DNA from: Stutzerimonas stutzeri KOS6
Lineage (GTDB): Bacteria > Pseudomonadota > Gammaproteobacteria > Pseudomonadales > Pseudomonadaceae
DNA: 64,000 nt
Direction of reading: 5' to 3'
Assembly: GCF_000307775.2 (NCBI RefSeq)
Contig: NZ_KK020677.1
Span: 130,664 to 194,663, forward strand
Numbering within the stretch: position 1 is the stretch's first letter; every line of letters begins with the position of its first letter. This document shows positions 8,351 to 14,507 of this stretch, piece by piece. The position numbers and the translations under genes were made by a program. A model generated the notes under the pieces. That model made no database searches. It worked only from the letters and a program-made list of their open reading frames with translations, and was not told the origin of the DNA.

Positions 8351-9796
8351 TCAGGGCTGAAGGGCGTTGATGGCGGTCTGGTAATGGACGAGCAGGGCGT
8401 TGCGGCGCAGGCGGCCGTTGGCCGTGGCCAGGCCGTTGTCGGGTCGGAACGGTTGGCCGGCGCGCAACCAGTGGTGCACACGGGCGTAGTCGGGCAGGCC
8501 GGCGTTGACCTGGCTCACCGCGGCCTGCAGTTCGGCGTCGCTGCAGTCGGCGCGCCGCGGCACCAGCACGGCGACGTTCTGCGGCAGGGCTTCGCCGTGC
8601 AGCCAGGCCTGGGCGATGGCTGCCTGCTGGACCAGCTCGGCTTCCACCCACTCGGGATTGACGTTGCGCCCGTAGGCGGTGACGAACTGGTGTTTCTTGC
8701 GCCCGTGCAGGACCAGGAAACCGTCTTCGAAATGCCCCAGGTCGCCGCTCGCCAGCCAGTCGCCCGGCAGCGCCGGCTCGCCGAGATAACCGAGCATGTG
8801 CGGGCCCTTGACCAGCACCTCGCCATCCTCTGCCAGGCGCAGCTCGGCATGCGCCAGCGGCCGGCCGACCGTGCCGGTCCGGCGTGCTTGCGGCGTGTTC
8901 AGGCAGACCACCGAGGCACATTCGGACAGGCCATAGCCCTCGAACACCGGCAGGCCGAGGCGGTCGGCGCGCTCCAGCAGTTGCGGCGCGACCCGGCCAC
9001 CGCCGACGGCGACGAAGCGCAGCGACGACGGCAACGGCAGGCCCTGTTCGGCGGCGCTGACCAGCCCCAGCAGCAGTTGCGGCAGCAGGATCAGGCTGTG
9101 CGGACGGCTCTCGTTCAGTGTGGCGAGCAGGCGCGGTAGCTCGAAGCCCGCTGCGCCGCTGAAGCCGATCTCGGCCAGCGGCCGCAGTTCGACCCGGGCG
9201 CCGGCCAGCAGCGGTGCGTAGAGCCCGGCGATATTCTCCAGCAGGGTCGCCAGCGGCAGCACGCACAGGTGCTGCTGCACGGCACAGGACTGGCTGGCCT
9301 GCCACAGGCTCTCGGCCACCGCCAACTGCGCGTGGGCGTCCAGGCAGACGCCCTTGGGCTGGCCGGTGGTGCCGGAGGTGTAGGTGATCTTGCGCGTGTC
9401 CGCTGGCACCGGCGTGACGACGCCCGGCTGGCGTTGCAGCAGTCCGCGAGCGGTCTGGCGAAAGCCGCAGCGCTCGCTGAGTGCGCTGGTCGCGCCGATC
9501 AGGCAGTCGATGCCGGCGTGCTGCAGCACGTGCTCCTGCTGAGCCGGCGAAAAGAACCCCGGCAGCGGTACGCAGACCCGTTCGGCGCGCAGCAGCGCCA
9601 GGTCCCACAGCGCCCACTCCAGACCGTTGTCCAGCGCCAGGGCGACGCGCAGCACGCCGAGCGTCTCCAGCAGGCTGGCGCGAGCGGCGACTTCGTGGCG
9701 CAGCTCGGCGTAGCTGAGCTGGCGCGCACCTTCGGCCAGGGCGATGCCACTGTGCTGCTCGAGTGCCGCCCGGAAGCGTTCAGCTGCAGGCTGCAT
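8351..9796 (-). CDS. AMP-dependent acid ligase (ANL superfamily)
   Basis: 481-residue acyl-adenylate-forming enzyme. The phosphate-binding loop YTSGTTGQPKGV, the A5 motif GYGLSE, and the ASGDLGHF and LHGRKK hinge motifs are all present. The short length and LLPQLLLGL-type helices resemble long-chain acyl-CoA-synthetase-like members. Oddity: the A10 motif, normally ...GK, reads TANGRLRR, so the usual catalytic lysine appears to be Arg462. The ATG at 9796 has GGAGG six bases upstream and overlaps the preceding gene by 17 bp; in-frame codons further upstream lie inside that gene. No carrier-protein gene is adjacent, so the activated acid probably goes to CoA or straight to an amine or alcohol acceptor. 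Confidence 0.88.
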   Translation of the reverse strand: MQPAAERFRAALEQHSGIALAEGARQLSYAELRHEVAARASLLETLGVLRVALALDNGLEWALWDLALLRAERVCVPLPGFFSPAQQEHVLQHAGIDCLIGATSALSERCGFRQTARGLLQRQPGVVTPVPADTRKITYTSGTTGQPKGVCLDAHAQLAVAESLWQASQSCAVQQHLCVLPLATLLENIAGLYAPLLAGARVELRPLAEIGFSGAAGFELPRLLATLNESRPHSLILLPQLLLGLVSAAEQGLPLPSSLRFVAVGGGRVAPQLLERADRLGLPVFEGYGLSECASVVCLNTPQARRTGTVGRPLAHAELRLAEDGEVLVKGPHMLGYLGEPALPGDWLASGDLGHFEDGFLVLHGRKKHQFVTAYGRNVNPEWVEAELVQQAAIAQAWLHGEALPQNVAVLVPRRADCSDAELQAAVSQVNAGLPDYARVHHWLRAGQPFRPDNGLATANGRLRRNALLVHYQTAINALQP

Positions 9797-10469
9797 GCGG
9801 CACCTCCGAGGCATCGAACAGCGGCTGGTAACCCAGCCGCGGGTAGACGCCAAGCTGCAGCAGATGCTGATGCCCCGGCAGGATCTCTCCAGCCATGACC
9901 TGAGGGCGGCTGGCGTAGTAGCTGCCCCAGTCGGCCAGCTCGTCGCCCATCCGGGCCGGATCGGCCAGGCCCAGCGGCAGCGGCGTCAGCGCCAGGCGCT
10001 GGAAGCTGTTGAGCAGGGCCGGCGTGCCGGTGAACACCACCCAGCGAAAACCCTGGGCCACCAGCAGGTCGGTCAGGGCGACGATCAGCAGGCGCGCCGA
10101 AGCATTGCCGAAGGCGGCCAGGTTGCCGACCTCGACGATCTGCGCACGCTCGACCTGGCGACCGCAGCGCTGCCTGACGGCCTGCTCGATCGGTTGGTCT
10201 AGATAGCGTTCGAGGAACAGCGGTCGGCGCTGGGCGCTGCGCAGGCCGACGGCGCCCTGTACGGTGCCGTCTTCGGCGTGCAAGCCGAGCAGGCAAGGCA
10301 TGAAGTGCGTCACGCGCGCCCCGTAATGCTCGGCGAAACGCTGACGGATGAAGGCTTCCAGCGCAGCACGGCGCTCGCCTTGATCGGCTTGGGCCAGTTG
10401 CAGGGTCATCGGTCGCTCGCGGCCGATGCGTGCCAGTACGTCAGTTTGATCAACCCAGGGGAGTTCCAT
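9780..10469 (-). CDS. Thermostable-hemolysin-family (delta-VPH) protein, GNAT/LuxI-like fold
   Basis: 229 residues. Segments such as FIRQRFAEHYGARVTHFMPCLLGL... and LFLERYLDQPIE..., then VEVGNLAAF, match the family annotated 'thermostable hemolysin' after a Vibrio protein. Despite the name, the family is related in fold to GNAT and acyl-homoserine-lactone synthases, so an acyl-transfer role is plausible; I see no signal peptide or membrane helix. The ATG at 10469 (MELPW) has GAGG eight bases upstream and is preferred over in-frame codons further upstream. It is the first gene of the unit and lies downstream of the perfect CTTAAG repeat. Confidence 0.78.
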   Translation of the reverse strand: MELPWVDQTDVLARIGRERPMTLQLAQADQGERRAALEAFIRQRFAEHYGARVTHFMPCLLGLHAEDGTVQGAVGLRSAQRRPLFLERYLDQPIEQAVRQRCGRQVERAQIVEVGNLAAFGNASARLLIVALTDLLVAQGFRWVVFTGTPALLNSFQRLALTPLPLGLADPARMGDELADWGSYYASRPQVMAGEILPGHQHLLQLGVYPRLGYQPLFDASEVPHAACS

Positions 10470-10515
10470 TCGGGGAACCTCGGTTAGAAGCCTGGGGCGA
10501 TTGTTGGACGACAAA

Positions 10516-10532
10516 CTTAAGGCAGTCTTAAG
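10516..10532. promoter_or_regulatory. Perfect QseB/PmrA-type operator CTTAAG-N5-CTTAAG
   Basis: CTTAAG-GCAGT-CTTAAG lies 47 bp upstream of the first gene of the minus-strand unit. The half-site is itself palindromic, so the box reads identically on both strands. It matches the operator type of QseB/PmrA-class regulators, one of which is encoded in the same unit. Autoregulation is therefore the simplest reading (inference). Confidence 0.65.
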
Positions 10533-10564
10533 CCCGCGGGGCTGCAATGATGCGCAGCAAGGGC

Positions 10565-10581
10565 GACGTTTTTTTCACATC
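10565..10581 (+). promoter_or_regulatory. ColR-box-like site upstream of colR
   Basis: The string GACGTTTTTTTCACATC ends in TTTTTCAC preceded by A-C-N-N-T. This matches the ColR consensus as I recall it from P. putida, except at the outermost base. The identical 17-mer recurs at 12610-12626. It lies 83 bp before the colR ATG and faces colR, so autoregulation is likely. Confidence 0.6.
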
Positions 10582-10663
10582 GCGTCGGCTATGTTTCTCC
10601 CCGCGCACAGGCGCAGTACTGTCTGTCGCAGCCGTTCCGAAACCTGTCGTGAGTACTCGTGCG

Positions 10664-11347
10664 ATGCGCATCCTGGTCATCGAAGACAACCGAGACATCC
10701 TGGCCAACGTGCTCGACTACCTCGAGCTCAAGGGCTATGTGGTCGACTGCGCGCAGGACGGCCTGAGCGGCCTGCATCTGGCCGCCACCCATGAATACGA
10801 CCTGATCGTGCTGGACATCATGTTGCCGGGCATCGATGGCTATCAGGTCTGCAAGCGCCTGCGCGAAGATGCCCGGCGCGACACGCCGATCATCATGCTC
10901 ACCGCCTGCGATGCGCTGGCCGATCGCCTGCAGGGGCTGCAGGCAGGGGCCGACGACTATCTGGTCAAACCCTTCGCGCTGTCCGAACTGGTCGCGCGTA
11001 TCGAGGCGGTGCTGCGTCGCAGCCAGGGTTCGCGGCGCCGCCAACTGCAGGTTGGCGACCTCGTCTACGACCTGGACACGCTCGCCGTCAGCCGCGGCGG
11101 CGTGTCGCTGCGCCTCAATCCCATCGGCCACAAGCTGCTGGCGCTGCTGATGCAGAAGAGTCCGGCGGTGGTGCGGCGCGAGCAGCTCGAAGAAGCGCTC
11201 TGGGGCGATCACGTGCCGGACAGCGATGCCCTGCGCAGCCATATCCATCAGTTGCGTCAGGCACTGGACAAACCTTTCGCCAAGCCGCTGCTGCAAACCG
11301 TACATGGCGTCGGCTTCCGCCTGGCGGAGGAAGGCGATGCTCGCTAA
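10664..11347 (+). CDS. colR: Response regulator ColR
   Basis: 227-residue OmpR-class regulator. It has a receiver domain with phosphoacceptor Asp51 (LIVLDIMLPG) and the LVKPF loop, and a winged-helix domain ending QTVHGVGFRL. The ATG at 10664 gives MRILVIEDN and the length known for pseudomonad ColR; a longer in-frame reading would start inside the ColR-box region. Identification as ColR rests on length, the overlapping kinase, the downstream methyltransferase and InaA-type kinase genes (the arrangement known in P. aeruginosa and P. putida) and the ColR-like boxes. It helps maintain envelope integrity and responds to excess metals such as zinc and iron. Confidence 0.9.
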   Translation: MRILVIEDNRDILANVLDYLELKGYVVDCAQDGLSGLHLAATHEYDLIVLDIMLPGIDGYQVCKRLREDARRDTPIIMLTACDALADRLQGLQAGADDYLVKPFALSELVARIEAVLRRSQGSRRRQLQVGDLVYDLDTLAVSRGGVSLRLNPIGHKLLALLMQKSPAVVRREQLEEALWGDHVPDSDALRSHIHQLRQALDKPFAKPLLQTVHGVGFRLAEEGDAR

Positions 11348-12611
11348 GCAACCTTTTTTCCGGCGCATCGTCATCGCTTTCACGCTGATGACATTGCTGG
11401 TCAGCGGCGTGTTTTCGCTCGGCATCGTCGCGGTGGTGCATTTCATCGAAGCACAGCTGGTGACCGAGGAGATGAGTCGCGAGATGGACTCGGTACTCGG
11501 CGAGGATCTTGCCCACGGTTTGCCTCCCAGGCTGGATGCGAGTACCCGCTTCTTCGCCTCGGGCCTGCCGCAATACGCGATGCCGGATGTTTTTGCCACG
11601 CTTGCGCCAGGTTTCACCGAGCTGGTGCGCGACAAGGAGGCTCACTACGTGTTCGTCCGCGACGTGGCTGGCGAGCGCTATGTCCTGATGGAGGACCAGC
11701 ACGAGTTCGAAGCGCGCGAGAATGCGCTGTTCAATGCGGTACTGGTCGGCTTTCTGCTCAGCGTGCTCGGTGCCTGGGTGCTGGGACGGCTGATGGCCAA
11801 CCGGGTGATGGCACCGGTGCGCCGGCTGGCCAACCAGGTGCGCCATCGCGACCAGCTGCATCCGCTGGCGCCGCCGCTGGCACTGCAGTATCCCGACGAC
11901 GAGGTCGGCCACCTGGCTGCCGCCTTCGACAGCACCCTCGGCCAGCTGCGCCAGACCCTTGAGCGCGAGCGGCTGTTCACTGCCGACGTCAGTCATGAGC
12001 TGCGTACGCCGCTGATGGTGATGCTCGGCGCCTGCGAACTGCTCGAACAGGGCGAGCTGCCGCCGCGTGCACAACGGCAGGCGGCGCGTATCCAGCGTGC
12101 CGCGCAGGAGATGCAAGAGCTGGTGGAAACCTTCCTGCTGCTGGCGCGGGCGCGACCCGAACAGTTTTCCTTCGTCGGCGATGCCAGTCTGAAAAGCGTG
12201 GCGGCCGAGCAGGGCGAGCGCTGGGGGCCGTTGCTGGCTGAAAAGGGCCTGATCTTCGAGGTGCTGCAGGAGGGTGAGGACAAGGCGGCTTACAACCACA
12301 CGCTGCTCAGCACGGTGATGTCCAACCTGTTGCGTAACGCCATGCACTACACCGACAGCGGCACGGTGCGACTTATCCTCAGCCATGGCGGTTTCCGCGT
12401 CGAGGACAGTGGCGTGGGCATCCCGCTGGCCGAGCAGGAGCGCATGTTCCAGCCGTTCGTGCGGGGTGCCGAGCAGCGTGGCGAGGGGCTTGGGCTGGGG
12501 CTGTCGCTGGTCAAGCGGATCTGCGCGCACCAGGGCTGGTACGTCGGTGTGACAGCGCGCCAGCCGCAGGGCAGCTGTTTCCAGGTGCGGCTGCGCGATG
12601 GCGGCTCATGA
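11337..12611 (+). CDS. colS: Sensor histidine kinase ColS
   Basis: 424-residue membrane kinase with helices at ~11-33 and ~130-152 flanking a ~95-residue periplasmic sensor. His35, Glu38, Asp57, Glu95 and an E-A-R-E motif (Glu125/Glu128) fall at, or one residue from, positions I recall as metal-sensing residues in P. putida ColS. After the HAMP region come phosphoacceptor His220 (ADVSHELRTPL), NLLRNAMHYTDSG, EDSGVGIPL and GLGLGLSLV. The ATG at 11337, with a GGAGG-type Shine-Dalgarno, lies inside the end of colR (11-bp overlap), so the pair is coupled. Confidence 0.92.
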   Translation: MLAKQPFFRRIVIAFTLMTLLVSGVFSLGIVAVVHFIEAQLVTEEMSREMDSVLGEDLAHGLPPRLDASTRFFASGLPQYAMPDVFATLAPGFTELVRDKEAHYVFVRDVAGERYVLMEDQHEFEARENALFNAVLVGFLLSVLGAWVLGRLMANRVMAPVRRLANQVRHRDQLHPLAPPLALQYPDDEVGHLAAAFDSTLGQLRQTLERERLFTADVSHELRTPLMVMLGACELLEQGELPPRAQRQAARIQRAAQEMQELVETFLLLARARPEQFSFVGDASLKSVAAEQGERWGPLLAEKGLIFEVLQEGEDKAAYNHTLLSTVMSNLLRNAMHYTDSGTVRLILSHGGFRVEDSGVGIPLAEQERMFQPFVRGAEQRGEGLGLGLSLVKRICAHQGWYVGVTARQPQGSCFQVRLRDGGS

Positions 12612-12626
12612 CGTTTTTTTCACATC
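12610..12626 (+). promoter_or_regulatory. ColR-box-like site upstream of the methyltransferase gene
   Basis: Exact repeat of the 17-mer at 10565-10581, starting within the colS stop codon, with TTGACA (a good -35 hexamer) at 12630-12635 just downstream. It is 67 bp before the methyltransferase ATG. This suggests a separate ColR-dependent promoter inside the cluster for the methyltransferase, kinase, dgkA and phosphotransferase genes. Confidence 0.6.
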
Positions 12627-12692
12627 TTTTTGACAGAGCCTTGATCTTCGTCTCGCTAGTTTGGCGTTCTGCTTCTAACCGGAACGCCCGCC

Positions 12693-13370
12693 ATGACGAG
12701 ATCAAGCCCTATCGAACTGGAGTTCTCGCGCAAGTACGACCGCGAGCACGCCAGGCAGTATCTGCACAAGCACCAGCAGGGCCTGGCCAGGCGGCTGTCG
12801 CACTGGCGTGACGAGCAACTGGCACGGCGTGCGCTGAAGACCGCTGGCGACCCCGACCTGGTGCTCGACCTGCCCTGTGGCGCCGGCCGATTCTGGCCGC
12901 TGCTGGCCGAGCACCCGAGCCGGATGATCTTCGCCGCGGACAATTCCGCCGACATGCTGGCGATCGCCGAGGCGGCGCAGCCGCAGGAGGTGGTCAGGCG
13001 CGTGGAAACCTTCCAGACCTCGGCGTTCGCCATCGACATGGGTGACAACGCGGTGGACAGCATCTTCTGCATGCGCCTGCTGCACCATGTCGCCGACCCG
13101 GCGCACCGCCTGGCTATGCTGCGCGAATTCCACCGGGTCACCCGCGACACCCTGATCGTCTCGCTGTGGGTCGACGGCAACTACAAGGCCTGGAAGCGCA
13201 AGCGTCTGGAGCTCCGCCGTCCGGCCAAGGACAACCAGAACCGCTTCGTCGTCGCGCGTTCGGTGATCGAGGCGGAATTCGCCGAGGCCGGCTTCGACAT
13301 CCTCGACCGCGCTGATTTCCTCCCGGGCTACGCCATGTGGCGGGTCTACGTGCTGCGCAAGCGGGGGTGA
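12693..13370 (+). CDS. Class I SAM-dependent methyltransferase of the ColRS operon
   Basis: 225 residues. SAM-binding motif I is DLPCGAGRF (residues ~54-62), followed by a motif II-like FAADNSADML and a post-I region typical of the UbiE/COQ5-like class. It corresponds in position to the methyltransferase gene that follows colS in P. aeruginosa. The substrate is unknown; the operon context (lipopolysaccharide-kinase-like protein, DgkA, lipid phosphotransferase) suggests an envelope or lipid substrate. The gene begins 81 bp after colS, behind a ColR-like box. Confidence 0.85.
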   Translation: MTRSSPIELEFSRKYDREHARQYLHKHQQGLARRLSHWRDEQLARRALKTAGDPDLVLDLPCGAGRFWPLLAEHPSRMIFAADNSADMLAIAEAAQPQEVVRRVETFQTSAFAIDMGDNAVDSIFCMRLLHHVADPAHRLAMLREFHRVTRDTLIVSLWVDGNYKAWKRKRLELRRPAKDNQNRFVVARSVIEAEFAEAGFDILDRADFLPGYAMWRVYVLRKRG

Positions 13371-13372
13371 AC

Positions 13373-14092
13373 ATGAACCGACCTCTCGTACTGCCGGCCC
13401 GCGAAGCGCGTACCAGTACCTTCCAGCGCTGGTGGAATACCCAGGGCGAATGGGTCGAACAGCCCAACCAGCGACGTGCCGGTGAAAGTGGCGTGCAACG
13501 GATAAGGCTGCGCGACCCCCAGCAGCCATTGCTGTACTGCAAACGCCAGATCGGCCACCTGTATCGCTCGCTGCTGCACCCGTTCGGCCGCCCTACGGTG
13601 CTGCGTGAGCGGCATGCGCTGCAGGCCATGAGCGACCTCGGCGTGCGGGTGCCCGAAATCGTCTATTGCGGCACCCGGCAGCAGGCCGGGCAGTGGCAGG
13701 CGCTGCTGGTGACGACGGAACTGCAGGGCTTCGTCAGCCTGGAGGACTGGTATGACAAAGACATGGCCACGCGCTATGGCCGGCTGATTCAGCAGCGCAT
13801 GCTCGAGGCGGTGGGTGTCACCCTGAGCCGCATCCACCGGGCGCGCTGGCAGCATGGCTGTTGCTACCCAAAGCACATCTTCATCAGGGTCGACGGCGAA
13901 GACGACGCGGCCTGGGTCGAGGTTGCCCTGCTCGATCTGGAGAAGAGCCGCCGCCGTCTGCGCTGCAGCGCTGCGGCACGGCACGATCTGCGCCAGCTCA
14001 ACCGTCACCGGCAGGCGATGCCCGAGCAGGACTGGCTACAGCTGCTGGCCGCTCATCAGACGGCTTGCGAGGTATCCCGGCATGTCCTCTGA
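13373..14092 (+). CDS. inaA: InaA-type lipopolysaccharide-kinase-family protein
   Basis: 239 residues of the Kdo/WaaP-like kinase family, which phosphorylates LPS core sugars or related substrates at the cytoplasmic face. Visible features are the N-lobe LLYCKRQIGHLYRSL (possible ATP-site lysine), the catalytic-loop-like LSRIHRARWQHGCCYPKHIF (H-x-D loop replaced by HGCCYPKH, as in WaaP relatives) and VALLDLEKSRR (DLE in place of the DFG/DLD metal motif). The ATG at 13373 follows GGGGG-TGAAC. It overlaps dgkA by 11 bp. In P. putida the corresponding gene is called wapQ. Confidence 0.82.
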   Translation: MNRPLVLPAREARTSTFQRWWNTQGEWVEQPNQRRAGESGVQRIRLRDPQQPLLYCKRQIGHLYRSLLHPFGRPTVLRERHALQAMSDLGVRVPEIVYCGTRQQAGQWQALLVTTELQGFVSLEDWYDKDMATRYGRLIQQRMLEAVGVTLSRIHRARWQHGCCYPKHIFIRVDGEDDAAWVEVALLDLEKSRRRLRCSAAARHDLRQLNRHRQAMPEQDWLQLLAAHQTACEVSRHVL

Positions 14093-14495
14093 GTCGACCG
14101 GAGCGGTCACCGATGGCACAGCGGCCGATGGCGCGGCCTTCAAGGGGCGCAGCGGTCTGGTGCGCATCTGGCACGCCTCCGGCTATTCCCTGGCCGGCCT
14201 CAAGGCGACCTATCGGGGCGAGGCCGCGTTCCGCCAGCTGGTGCTGCTGAACCTGCTGCTGATCCCGCTGGCCATGCTGCTGGACGTCAGCCGCGTCGAG
14301 CGCGCCGTGCTGATCGCCGTGGTGTTTCTCGGCCTGATCGTCGAGCTGCTCAATTCGGCCATCGAGGCGACGGTCGACCGCATCTCCCTTGAACTGCATC
14401 CGCTCTCCAAGCAAGCCAAGGACATGGGCAGCGCCGCACAACTGCTGGTGCTGTGCCTGATCGGCCTGGTCTGGACGGTGATCCTGATCCCCTAA
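14082..14495 (+). CDS. dgkA: Diacylglycerol kinase DgkA
   Basis: 137-residue three-helix inner-membrane enzyme that phosphorylates diacylglycerol to phosphatidic acid, returning lipid left over from envelope phosphotransfer reactions. The family signature is intact: GEAAFRQ (residues ~46-52), ELLNSAIEATVDR and HPLSKQAKDMGSAAQ. The ATG at 14082 (GAGG upstream) lies within the end of the kinase gene. The N-terminal ~25 residues are longer than in E. coli DgkA. It is followed after 12 bp by the LTA-synthase-like gene, whose reaction would produce the kinase's substrate. Confidence 0.94.
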   Translation: MSSESTGAVTDGTAADGAAFKGRSGLVRIWHASGYSLAGLKATYRGEAAFRQLVLLNLLLIPLAMLLDVSRVERAVLIAVVFLGLIVELLNSAIEATVDRISLELHPLSKQAKDMGSAAQLLVLCLIGLVWTVILIP

Positions 14496-14507
14496 AAGGA
14501 CGTACTC

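Noticed and set aside
7277..9139. 620-codon plus-strand open frame across the SDR, oxidase and ligase genes
   Set aside because: Antisense shadow of three genes with intact active-site motifs; Val/Gly/Gln-rich, no domain.
9780..10469. Taking the 'thermostable hemolysin' family name as evidence of a secreted toxin
   Set aside because: No signal peptide, no pore-forming segment, coupled to cytoplasmic enzymes; the fold relation is to acyltransferases.
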